DNA of 39,449 nucleotides from Planctomycetia bacterium (lineage in GTDB: Bacteria > Planctomycetota > UBA1135 > UBA2386): assembly GCA_005776365.1 (NCBI GenBank), contig SXPK01000073.1, positions 1 to 39,449 of the forward strand, read 5' to 3'. Each line of letters opens with the position of its first letter. Position 1 is the first letter of the stretch. Shown here piece after piece: positions 23,452 through 31,212 of this stretch. Under the pieces are notes generated by a model, which was not told the DNA's origin, made no database searches, and saw only the letters and a list, made by a program, of their open reading frames with translations. The position numbers and the translations under genes are program-made.

Positions 23452-25266
23452 TCAGCGGCAGCGTTCGAGGGCGAGCAGCGCGTAGCAAGTGCAGAGCACA
23501 TGCATGGACTCCATCCAGCGCGCGTTTTTCTCGTTGACGAAGGAGCCGTCTGCTTGCTGCAGCGAGATGATTCTCGCCCGCAGAGCCTTCTTCCATTCGA
23601 TTGGTTCGGGTAATGCGTCGGGAGCCTTCGGGTCCGCGGCCTTCCTTTGGTGAACGACTTCGACCTTGGCGAGGTCCAGCGCCTGCGCGAGCACCATGTA
23701 GTAGTAGTAGAGGCCCGCTTGCCTAGCCTTGTCGCCAAGCGGTGCGGTGAACCCCGGGTTCTCGTCGAGCGTCCAGTTCTGGGAGATCCAGAGCACCGCA
23801 GCCTGCACGCGCGGGTCGCTGCTTGGCAGCCCGCACAAGGTGTAGGACTTGAGCAGCGCGTAGGTCATCGAACCGTAGCTGCGAGGATGCGACTTGCCGT
23901 CCGGGGTCGCGTCGTAGCCAGCCGCCGAGTTGCCCGGGTAGTAGCCCGAACCGCCGTCATTGCCCGCCTCGATCTCCATGATCTTGCCGCCGGCGTCGGG
24001 GTCCGAGACCTTGCCGCGGAAGTCGTTCACGTTCTTCAAGTTTTGCGATCGCTGCAAAAAGACCAACGCCTTCTGGAAGGCCTCGTGTTCTGCCGGCAGT
24101 CCCGACTCGCGCAGCGCCTGCAAGGCGAAGTTCACATTGCTGAGGTCGCCGCGCTGGCTGCCGCCGTAGCCGATCGAACCGTAGTCTCGGTCCCCTTTCT
24201 CGTAGCCATCCTGCTCGGCATGCTGGCAAGCGAGGATGTAGCGCTGCGCCTTCTCGATCGCAGGCTTGGCCGGCGGCATTCCCCAGCGCAGCAGTGCGCC
24301 CACAGCGACGCTGGTCGTGTAGTTCTGCAGTTGCTTGCCGAAGGATCCGTCTTCGTTCTGACACGACAGCAGCCAGTGCACTCCGGTGTCGAGCGCGGCC
24401 CCTTCTGCCTGCGTGCGCAGCGGCGCTGGCTTGGTCAGCAACGCGAGCAACGCGATCGCAGTGATCGCCGGGTCGGCGACTTTCTGCTCGCCGAACTGCA
24501 CGAGCATCGTGCCGTCGTGGAGCTGCGCCATCAGGTAGTCGAATGCCTTTTTCTGCTCGGGGGCAAACGACACGGCGCCCTGCGTCGAGGCCGCGACAGC
24601 ATCGAGATCCCGGTTGGCCTGTTGGCAGGCGACGAGTCGAACCAGCAATGCGACGCCTTCAGCCAAGTCGAAGGCTGTCGATTCCCGCAACTTCGCGGCG
24701 GCGGCGACGGTGGCCTGTGCGATGTGCTCGGGAAAGACATCCGCGCGCAACTGGGCCATGGTCTCAGCGACACTGCCAGCAAAGGGCGAGCCCTCGATCC
24801 CCTGGCCGGCGAGCCACTTCTTGGCAGTCTGGATTTCGTCGCGGTAGCGCTCGGCGTCCATGACCGTCATCGCATCGACGACCCATGCGGTCGTCATCGG
24901 GTCCTCGCCGGCAGTGGCGCCAAAGCTGCCGTCGTCGCGGCGACCGGCGATCAGCATGCCGAGCGTGGCGCGAATGCGCGGGTGGTCGACGGCGACGTAG
25001 TAGCGGTGGCAGTGTCCCATCGCGCAGAGCATTCGTGCGGCGCCGTCGATCGTGGGCACGTAGGGCGCGGCGCTGCCTGGCTTGTTGGTCTGCGCGGCGA
25101 TCGCCTCGACCAGCGTGTCGACATCGCCCTTCAGGATCGTGCCCTGCGTGCGCGTAGGCAGCGTCTGCTCTTGTGGCACGGGCGCAGTCGTTGGCGCGAT
25201 CGCTGCTGCGGCGCAAGAAACCAAGCTGGCGAACAGGACGAAAGGGGCGAACGGCAGCAACGTCAT
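23452..25266 (-). CDS. Lipoprotein with prenyltransferase/squalene-oxidase-type repeats
   Basis: A 604-aa predicted lipoprotein. The start ATG 25266 gives MTLLPFAPFVLFASLVSC, in which LVSC is a lipobox with Cys18 lipidated after signal removal. The body is built of alpha/alpha-toroid repeats with the QxxDGSF/G signature: RRDDGSFG, SCQNEDGSFGKQ, ACQHAEQDGYEKGDRDYGS and SLQQADGSFVNEKN. Aromatic GYGGSQRGDLSNVNFALQAL and GSGYYPGNSA segments lie between them. Such repeats occur in terpene cyclases and in secreted proteins of unknown function. I see no DxDD or DCTAE cyclase motif, so a binding or scaffolding role at the envelope is as likely as catalysis. Downstream of ubiD and the rhodanese gene and upstream of the FAH-family gene. 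Confidence 0.7.
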   Translation of the reverse strand: MTLLPFAPFVLFASLVSCAAAAIAPTTAPVPQEQTLPTRTQGTILKGDVDTLVEAIAAQTNKPGSAAPYVPTIDGAARMLCAMGHCHRYYVAVDHPRIRATLGMLIAGRRDDGSFGATAGEDPMTTAWVVDAMTVMDAERYRDEIQTAKKWLAGQGIEGSPFAGSVAETMAQLRADVFPEHIAQATVAAAAKLRESTAFDLAEGVALLVRLVACQQANRDLDAVAASTQGAVSFAPEQKKAFDYLMAQLHDGTMLVQFGEQKVADPAITAIALLALLTKPAPLRTQAEGAALDTGVHWLLSCQNEDGSFGKQLQNYTTSVAVGALLRWGMPPAKPAIEKAQRYILACQHAEQDGYEKGDRDYGSIGYGGSQRGDLSNVNFALQALRESGLPAEHEAFQKALVFLQRSQNLKNVNDFRGKVSDPDAGGKIMEIEAGNDGGSGYYPGNSAAGYDATPDGKSHPRSYGSMTYALLKSYTLCGLPSSDPRVQAAVLWISQNWTLDENPGFTAPLGDKARQAGLYYYYMVLAQALDLAKVEVVHQRKAADPKAPDALPEPIEWKKALRARIISLQQADGSFVNEKNARWMESMHVLCTCYALLALERCR

Positions 25267-25373
25267 GGCGGGGGCGGGCAGGGTAGGAGTGCCGCGGCGG
25301 TCCGACAAACGGAAAGGCGGCGCCACAGGTTCAGGCTTGGCGCATCAAGCTCGGGCGAAGGCGGGCCCGTCTG

Positions 25374-25691
25374 TCACTGCTGCACGGGCAATCCGCAGCC
25401 AATCCAGTGCGCGATGCCGCCGCGCAGGTTGGTCAAGTTCTCGAACCCAGCCTGCTGCAGGATCTCGCAGGCAAACATGCTGCGCCGACCGTGTTCGCAG
25501 TAGACGAGCCACTTCGCGGTCCGATCGAGTTCAACCAGGCGCTTGCCGAGTTCCTGCACGGGAACGAGCACGGAGCCAGGCAGCCGGTAGAGGCGGTGCT
25601 CTTCGTCGGTACGCACGTCGAGGACCTTCCAGCTGGCGTCAGTGGACAAGGTGTCGAGGGCGTCCTCGGGACTGAGATCGCGGTAGCTCAC
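25374..25691 (-). CDS. Single-domain rhodanese (sulfurtransferase)
   Basis: A 105-aa GlpE-like rhodanese. VLDVRTDEEHRLYRLPGSVLVP carries the family's DVR-E-H core, and the active-site loop is CEHGRRS with Cys65 as persulfide carrier. LRGGIAHWIGCGLPV is the usual C-terminal turn. It can move sulfane sulfur from thiosulfate or a cysteine desulfurase to an acceptor in the cytoplasm. It lies 28 nt after ubiD and 107 nt before the lipoprotein gene, in the same direction. The connection to those neighbours is not evident from sequence. Confidence 0.9.
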   Translation of the reverse strand: MSYRDLSPEDALDTLSTDASWKVLDVRTDEEHRLYRLPGSVLVPVQELGKRLVELDRTAKWLVYCEHGRRSMFACEILQQAGFENLTNLRGGIAHWIGCGLPVQQ

Positions 25692-25719
25692 GTGGCTTGG
25701 TGTAGCGGCAGATCTGGTG

Positions 25720-27528
25720 TCAGTCGAGATGCCCGCGATCGCTGTCGCCCATCGCCACGTCGCCCGCTGGGAAGTATTCGCGCCACCGTTGGTCGACGAG
25801 GGCTCGGGTGCGGTCGTCGCAGAAGAGTTCCTTGGGGTAGCTTGGCTTCATCCGTGCGTCGATCACGATCGGCGGCGTATAGCTCGGTTGGTGGCGCACG
25901 ACGCGCATGGCCTGCGCGTGGATGTCCGCGGCGGGTTCGAAGCGAGTGAACGTGGTCCACAAGAAGTTGACCGTCGATTTCGCAGCCTTGTTGGCATCGT
26001 CGACCAGGACCACGAGCGGCCACTCCCGCAGGCTTGGAGACGCCGCGAGCCGCTGGGCCGCGGTTGCTTCGCGTTCGTAAGGAGGGCCTTCGACGACGAG
26101 GCAGCCGGCGCAGAATGGGACCGCCCGCGCGAATCCATTTCCCAACTCCCCCGTGAACTCACGCGGCAACTTGCGGACCGGTTCGCCGTAACCGAGCAAC
26201 ACGCCCTTGCTCCCTTCATTGACCGCCGGTCCCGCGTAGTCGAGCGTGTCCATCGATAGGTTGCCGATCACGTAGAGGTCGGTCTCAAAGTTCGTTCGCG
26301 CGAGGATGTGCTCGAGTGTCGCGCGGAAGTTGCGCAGGTCGATGGCGCGATCGGTGAGCAGCAGGAACTTCGTCAGGGACAACTGGCCCTCGCCGAGGAT
26401 GCGGAAGGCGGCCTGCATTGCCTCGCGCTTGTAGCGCTGCTTGCACACTGCGGCCGCGAGCGAGTGGTAGCCCGTCTCGCCATAGCTCCACAGATCGGTG
26501 ACGCTGGGCATCGCGACCTTGCACAGGGGCAGCAGCAGTTCTTGCAAGTAGTCGCCGAGGAAGAAGTCTTCTTGGCGCGGCTTGCCGACGACGGTGGCGC
26601 ACAGGATCGGGTCCTTGCGATGCAGCAGGGCTTTGACGGTCACGCGGGGGTAGTCGTGACGAAGCGAGTAGTAGCCGTAGTGATCGCCGAATGGGCCCTC
26701 GGCAAAGCGATCGCCTGGTTTCACTTCGCCGGTGATGCAGAACTCGCAGTCGGCGACTAGCGGCAATGGGCCCATCGGGTTGTCGCCGCTTCTTAGGCGC
26801 TGACCCATCAGCAAGGAGCACAACAAGACCTCGGGCACGTTCTCCGGCAGCGGCGCGATGGCCGACAGGATCAGCGCTGGCGGGCCGCCGACGAAGATGT
26901 TGACCGGCATCGCCGTGCCGCGCCTCTCGTGTTCGGCGAGGTGGAAGCCGCCGCCCTTGCCAATCTGCACAGGCAGTCCAGTGTGCGTGTCGTCGTGACG
27001 CTGGATGCGATACATCCCGAGGTTGGAGCCCAGCCCGTCCGGGTGCTCCGTATAGACGAGTGGCAACGTGAGGAATGCGCCGCCGTCTTCTTCCCAGGTT
27101 CGCAGCAGTGGCAGCCGCGACAGCGACGGCGGCGCGTCGATGCGTTCACAGACCGGCGGCCGTCGAACGCGCTTCTTTCCGACGCGCAGCAGCGAACCGA
27201 GCAGGTCGCGGTTGTGCCACAGCTTGGAGAGGCTCGGTGGCAACATCGTGTGCGGCGCGTCGGCAAGTCGCTGCACGAGGCGCTGGGGTTCCTTGCCGAA
27301 CGCGAGTTCGACGCGGCGGGCCGTGCCAAAGAGATTGGTGACGGCTGGCCACGGCGAGCCTTTCACGTTTTGGAACAGCAGCGCCGGCCCGCCGGCGGCG
27401 ATCACGCGCCGATGGATTTCGGCAGCCTCGAGGTCGGGATCGACTTGCGTTTCGATCACGCGCAACTCGCCTTGCTGCCGCAGCACGTCGAGGAAGGCGC
27501 GCAGATCGGTCAACGAAGTTGGCTTCAT
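25720..27528 (-). CDS. ubiD: UbiD-family decarboxylase
   Basis: A 602-aa prenylated-FMN-dependent (de)carboxylase. The N-terminus LTDLRAFLDVLRQQGELRVI, VTNLFGTARRVELA, the EGPFGDHYGYYS loop with its catalytic Glu, KDPILCATVVGKPRQEDFFLG and the C-terminal DYAGPAVNEGSKGVLLG are family marks. In quinone synthesis UbiD removes the carboxylate of a polyprenyl-hydroxybenzoate or, in futalosine-type pathways, of a naphthoate. Which applies here is not visible. UbiX, which supplies the prenyl-FMN cofactor, is not in the window. The ATG at 27528 overlaps the lpxB stop by 4 nt (ATGA), so translation is probably coupled. Confidence 0.85.
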   Translation of the reverse strand: MKPTSLTDLRAFLDVLRQQGELRVIETQVDPDLEAAEIHRRVIAAGGPALLFQNVKGSPWPAVTNLFGTARRVELAFGKEPQRLVQRLADAPHTMLPPSLSKLWHNRDLLGSLLRVGKKRVRRPPVCERIDAPPSLSRLPLLRTWEEDGGAFLTLPLVYTEHPDGLGSNLGMYRIQRHDDTHTGLPVQIGKGGGFHLAEHERRGTAMPVNIFVGGPPALILSAIAPLPENVPEVLLCSLLMGQRLRSGDNPMGPLPLVADCEFCITGEVKPGDRFAEGPFGDHYGYYSLRHDYPRVTVKALLHRKDPILCATVVGKPRQEDFFLGDYLQELLLPLCKVAMPSVTDLWSYGETGYHSLAAAVCKQRYKREAMQAAFRILGEGQLSLTKFLLLTDRAIDLRNFRATLEHILARTNFETDLYVIGNLSMDTLDYAGPAVNEGSKGVLLGYGEPVRKLPREFTGELGNGFARAVPFCAGCLVVEGPPYEREATAAQRLAASPSLREWPLVVLVDDANKAAKSTVNFLWTTFTRFEPAADIHAQAMRVVRHQPSYTPPIVIDARMKPSYPKELFCDDRTRALVDQRWREYFPAGDVAMGDSDRGHLD

Positions 27529-28898
27529 GGCTGCACCGCAGTGCGGTGGATGAAAGCGTCGACGATCGCGACGACCCGAGTCGTCGCACCCGGGCCACCA
27601 AGCTTCCGTCGCACTTCGGCGAGGCCCTCTTCACATTCGCGGCGCGCAGTCTCGTCCGTCCAAAGGCGCAGCGCGGCATCGGCGACGCGATGCCATCCGT
27701 CGGCGTCGTGGAAGCAGAGTTCTGGCACGACCTCGCGGCCGGCGATCAGGTTGGCGGCGGCGATGAAGGGCACGCTGAGGATGTTGTGGTAGCCCAGGGA
27801 CGCGAGCGCGGAGCGGAGTTTGTAGACGACGACCACGGGGTTGCCGAACAAGCAGGCTTCGAGCGACCCGGTGCCGGATTTTGCGAGCGTCAAGCGCGCG
27901 CCGGCGAGTCGCGGCGCGAGCGGGCCGATGTGCACTTCGACGCCAGCACGCGCCGCGTGAGTCGCGACCAATTCGCGCAGAAGCGCTTCGCGGTTCTTGT
28001 CGCAGTGCGCCACCACGACATGGGCAAGTGGATCGTGCGAGCGGATGGTCGCGGCGGTCCTGAGCATGCCGGGCAAGTTGGCCTCGATCTCAGAACGCCT
28101 CGAACCTGGCAACAAGCAGATCGTTGGACGCGCGCGCATCGCCAAGACCTCGGCTGCGTTTGGCGGCGCTGCGGCGAGTTGATCGAGCAGCGGGTGGCCG
28201 ATGTAGCACGCGGGCACTTCGAACTGGGCGAAGAACGCGGTCTCGAAGGGCAAGATCGTCAAGGTCGCGTCCACCGCGCGACGGTAGCGACGCATGCGCC
28301 ACGGTCCCCAGGCCCAATACTGCGGTGCGACGTAGTGCAGCACGGGGACGCGAGCGCGCTTGCAGGCCTTTGCCATCACGAGATGGAGGCCCGGGTAATC
28401 CACGAGCACGACGAGGTCCGGTGGTTCGTCGCGCAAGATGCGCAAGAAGGTCGCGTAGGCTCGCAGCACCATCGGCAGTTGCTTCAGCACGGAGACCACG
28501 CCCATCACCGCATGCTCGGCGAGCGGGAAGCGGACGTCCGCCCCGGCAGCGCGCATTGACTGACCGCCGAAGGCAACTACGTCCGCACTGTCTGCAATCG
28601 CCGTGCACAAGCGCGCGCCGTGCGCATCGCCGCTCGCCTCGCCGGCCGAGATGAAAACTCGGGGCCGCCTGTCCTTGGCGCGAAGCCTGCGCCCGATGAC
28701 CGCTCGCTCCACGAGTCGATCGACGACGGCAGTCGAACTCTCGGTGTCGGCGCTGCTCTGTGCGGCCGCGGCGAGCGCTGCGCGGGCAAGCCGTCGCCAT
28801 CGGTTGCGGAAGGGCAAGTAAGCCAGCAAGCGAAGCGGCGCGCCGAGTGCGCGCAAAGCTTCGCGGACGAGGCTCGTGGCGACGGCGAGCGCGATCAT
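27525..28898 (-). CDS. lpxB: Lipid-A-disaccharide synthase with N-terminal extension
   Basis: A 457-aa GT19 glycosyltransferase that joins UDP-2,3-diacylglucosamine to lipid X, forming the lipid A disaccharide at the inner membrane. Motifs are FISAGEASGDAHGARL (82-97), LVDYPGLHLVMAK, HYVAPQYWAWGPWR, CYIGHPLLD, CLLPGSRRSEIEANLP and KSGTGSLEACLFGNPVVVVY. E. coli LpxB is 382 aa and starts a few residues before AGEASGD; here about 76 extra residues precede it, with a basic, partly hydrophobic helix that could help membrane contact. ATG 28898 lies 1 nt after the permease stop with GGAG upstream, which supports the long form. No other lpx genes are in the window. Confidence 0.9.
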   Translation of the reverse strand: MIALAVATSLVREALRALGAPLRLLAYLPFRNRWRRLARAALAAAAQSSADTESSTAVVDRLVERAVIGRRLRAKDRRPRVFISAGEASGDAHGARLCTAIADSADVVAFGGQSMRAAGADVRFPLAEHAVMGVVSVLKQLPMVLRAYATFLRILRDEPPDLVVLVDYPGLHLVMAKACKRARVPVLHYVAPQYWAWGPWRMRRYRRAVDATLTILPFETAFFAQFEVPACYIGHPLLDQLAAAPPNAAEVLAMRARPTICLLPGSRRSEIEANLPGMLRTAATIRSHDPLAHVVVAHCDKNREALLRELVATHAARAGVEVHIGPLAPRLAGARLTLAKSGTGSLEACLFGNPVVVVYKLRSALASLGYHNILSVPFIAAANLIAGREVVPELCFHDADGWHRVADAALRLWTDETARRECEEGLAEVRRKLGGPGATTRVVAIVDAFIHRTAVQP

Positions 28899-28899
28899 G

Positions 28900-29712
28900 T
28901 CACGGCTCCAGGTCGCGCAACGCGCGCCAAGCGAGGTAGTAGAACAACGCGGCGCCGAGCAGAGTCCACAGCGAGTTGGCCGGGCCTTCAGTCGGCAAGA
29001 ACATCTGTGGGAGTTCCACGTTGCCGGCGAGGATCGGCCCGTACCAGTCGAAGTCCGAGAGCCGGAACAGGCTGCTCCACCGCCATCGCGGCACCAGATA
29101 GACGCCGATCTGCAGCACGACGATGCCGCCCACCCAGAAGGCGACGTGCGCTTGCGTTCGGCACTTCACTGACACGAAAGTCGTGAACGCGAGGATCATC
29201 AGCGCGAACAGGCAGCCGTGCAGGTTGGCGAGTTGAAGCGGCCAGAATGGCGCCTCCATTTCGATCGCGCGGGAGACGAAGATCGACGCCGTGTTCATGA
29301 CGAAGATCGGCAGCGTCACGCAGACCGCGGTGGGCCAGAACTTCTGCCAGAGGATGGACGCTCGCGACACCGGGCGCGACAAGAGGAACTCCATCGTCTG
29401 CGTCTCGCGCTCGCGCGCGAAGAGCGCGGTGCCGAGCAGCACGCTCGCAGCGATGCCGAGGAGGTTGACGCTGCGGAAGTAGAGCATCACCGCGAGCCAG
29501 TTCCGGTAGGCGACGTCTTCGCTGCGATCCGTGATGCCGCTGCCGATTCGCTGCAAGAAATCGAAGCCGATGTTGCGCAACAGCGCCGACTTCTTGAGGT
29601 CGTCGTAGACCTCGGGCCAGAGCAGGATCACCGGGAGCTCGAGCAGCAGCAGCAGGCACGCGTAGACCAGAGCCATGACGCGCAGCTCGCGGAATGTCTT
29701 CTGGGCGATCAC
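28900..29712 (-). CDS. ABC-2-type transporter permease
   Basis: A 270-aa integral membrane protein with about six helices: residues about 14-33 (ALVYACLLLLLELPVILLWP), 80-98, 125-145, 157-180, 188-206 and 245-262. The cytoplasmic segment FARERETQTMEFLLSRPVSR is the typical coupling region of ABC-2 permeases, which often act on drugs, lipids or glycans. The GTG at 29712 overlaps the ATPase stop (GTGA), and the frame in front of it is only a shadow of the ATPase gene. The stop lies 1 nt before lpxB. Partner of the ATPase encoded just upstream; substrate unknown, with an envelope lipid or polysaccharide plausible from context. Confidence 0.8.
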   Translation of the reverse strand: MIAQKTFRELRVMALVYACLLLLLELPVILLWPEVYDDLKKSALLRNIGFDFLQRIGSGITDRSEDVAYRNWLAVMLYFRSVNLLGIAASVLLGTALFARERETQTMEFLLSRPVSRASILWQKFWPTAVCVTLPIFVMNTASIFVSRAIEMEAPFWPLQLANLHGCLFALMILAFTTFVSVKCRTQAHVAFWVGGIVVLQIGVYLVPRWRWSSLFRLSDFDWYGPILAGNVELPQMFLPTEGPANSLWTLLGAALFYYLAWRALRDLEP

Positions 29713-30608
29713 GCCGAAGGCTCCGCAGGTTGCTGAGGCAGGTAGAGCAATTCGTAGAGGTCGTCGAGCCGGGGATCTCCGGCCTCGAAGGCGAGTGTCG
29801 CGCCACTTTGCTGCGCCGCGATCCACGCCAAGGGGTCGCCGTCGCATTCGATGATCCAGGAGCCGTCGCCGCATCGGCGCACGATCCTCGCCCCTTGTGG
29901 CGGTGCGTCGTTCGTGAGTCGCACTCGCGCCCTTTGGCGCAATGCGGCCTCGGCGACGCGCAGCTCGGCATCGGCAATCCAGCGGCCGCTGCGCAAGAAC
30001 TGCAAGCGACTTGCGAGGTCGCGAAGTTCTTCGAGGTGGTGGGAGCTGAGCACGAAGGTAGCGCCCTGCTTCCACATCTCGCGGAGGATGCCGCGCAGTT
30101 CCATCCGCATCGTTGCATCGAGCGCGCGGTCGGGCTCGTCGAGCAGGTAGAGCTCGGCGTCGACGGCAAGCGCAGCGAGGACCGCGAGCTTCTGCTTCAT
30201 GCCCGCGCTGTAGGCGCGGACGCGCTGGCGCATGGGCAAGGCGAACAACTCTGTGAGCCGCCGCGTGCGCGTGGCGTCGACGTGTGCGTGGAACGCGACC
30301 GCGAACTCGAGGAACTGCGCGCCAGTCATCTCGCGGTAGACCGAGGTCTCGCCCGGCAGATACGACAGCCGCGAGCGCACCGCGATCGGTTCGCGCTCGG
30401 GGTCGAGTCCGAACACGGCGCAGTCGCCGCGGGTTCGTCGATGCAGGCCGACCAGGATGCGCAGCAAGGTCGACTTGCCGGAGCCGTTCGGACCGACAAG
30501 ACCGAGGAAGTCGCGACGTCCGACGCAGAGGTCGAGGTCCGCGAGCACGTTGAGATCGCCAAACGTCTTGCTCAGTCCTCGGACTTGCACGAGTCCCACG
30601 TCGTTCAT
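29709..30608 (-). CDS. ABC transporter ATP-binding protein
   Basis: A 299-aa ATPase. Walker A is GPNGSGKST (39-47). In the Q-loop region, LSYLPGETSVY has no obvious glutamine. The signature is a YSAGMKQKLAVLAAL variant (133-147), Walker B is LYLLDEPDRALDA (153-165), and the switch His lies in SSHHLEEL. This matches the CcmA/NatA/NosF-like group that pairs with ABC-2 permeases. About 90 residues follow the core and may regulate it. It starts at ATG 30608 overlapping the pabA-like stop (ATGA) and ends in a GTGA overlap with the permease, so all three are translationally linked. Confidence 0.9.
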   Translation of the reverse strand: MNDVGLVQVRGLSKTFGDLNVLADLDLCVGRRDFLGLVGPNGSGKSTLLRILVGLHRRTRGDCAVFGLDPEREPIAVRSRLSYLPGETSVYREMTGAQFLEFAVAFHAHVDATRTRRLTELFALPMRQRVRAYSAGMKQKLAVLAALAVDAELYLLDEPDRALDATMRMELRGILREMWKQGATFVLSSHHLEELRDLASRLQFLRSGRWIADAELRVAEAALRQRARVRLTNDAPPQGARIVRRCGDGSWIIECDGDPLAWIAAQQSGATLAFEAGDPRLDDLYELLYLPQQPAEPSA

Positions 30609-31180
30609 GCCGCCGCCTCCGGCCCAGCGATGGCGAGGAAGTTCTCGAGCAGCCGTGTGCCATGCGGAGACCGGAATGACTCCGGGTGGAACTGCACTCC
30701 GTGCACAGGATGTCGCCGATGGCGCAGACCCATGACGGTGCCGTCATCGAGCCAGGCGCTTGCGATCAGAGCGTCAGGCAGCGGGCGCTTTACGCACAGC
30801 GAGTGGTAGCGACAGAATGGCGATCCATCTGGCACGCCGGCGAAAAGCGCCGAGCCGTCATGGCGGATCGGCGAAGTCCTTCCGTGGCACGGCTGCACGC
30901 GATCAACCAAGCCGCCGTAGGCCTGGCCGATCGCCTGGTGACCGAGGCACACACCGAGCGTCGGCATTCGCGCGCCATGAAGGCGCAGCACGTCGAGCGT
31001 CGCGCCGGCGTCTTCTGGGCGACCGGGGCCCGGCGACAGCACGATCGCGCCCGTGCCGGGTGGCAGATCCTTCGGGTCGAACTGGTCGCTGCGGCGGATC
31101 TCGACGCGTGCGCCGAGCACGGCGAACGCCTGAGCGAGGTTCCACACGAACGAATCCTGGTTGTCGAGCAGCAGGATCAA
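30605..31180 (-). CDS. pabA: Glutamine amidotransferase subunit (PabA/TrpG type)
   Basis: A 191-aa class I amidotransferase. From the TTG at 31180 the protein begins ILLLDNQDSFVWNL, exactly where PabA/TrpG proteins start (MILLIDNYDSF). The active site is GVCLGHQ with Cys78, and the His165/Glu167 pair is in HGVQFHPES; HGRTSPIRHDGSALFAG and RYHSL also match. It would feed ammonia from glutamine to a chorismate-using partner for folate (PabB) or tryptophan (TrpE), but neither gene is in the window. No ATG or GTG exists near the true N-terminus; a CTG at 31189 is the alternative. It heads the overlapping pabA-ABC-lpxB-ubiD run and is divergent from trkA with 32 nt between starts. Confidence 0.85.
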   Translation of the reverse strand: MILLLDNQDSFVWNLAQAFAVLGARVEIRRSDQFDPKDLPPGTGAIVLSPGPGRPEDAGATLDVLRLHGARMPTLGVCLGHQAIGQAYGGLVDRVQPCHGRTSPIRHDGSALFAGVPDGSPFCRYHSLCVKRPLPDALIASAWLDDGTVMGLRHRRHPVHGVQFHPESFRSPHGTRLLENFLAIAGPEAAA

Positions 31181-31193
31181 GGGGCGCAGAGAG

Positions 31194-31199
31194 TATCCT
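31194..31199 (+). promoter_or_regulatory. -10-like hexamer before trkA
   Basis: TATCCT lies 13 nt before the trkA ATG and would give a leader of about 7 nt. The same hexamer precedes the glycosyltransferase gene at 15196. No clear -35 is seen, so this is tentative. Confidence 0.3.
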
Positions 31200-31212
31200 C
31201 TTCGCCCAGCCC

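Noticed and set aside
23647-25503. Rightward open frame of 618 codons opposite the repeat lipoprotein
   Set aside because: The leftward strand has a signal peptide, lipobox and regular repeats; the rightward frame has none and is Arg/Val-rich shadow sequence.
29713-30747. Upstream continuation of the ABC permease frame
   Set aside because: It is out-of-frame sequence of the ATPase gene; the GTG at 29712 with a GTGA overlap is the better start.
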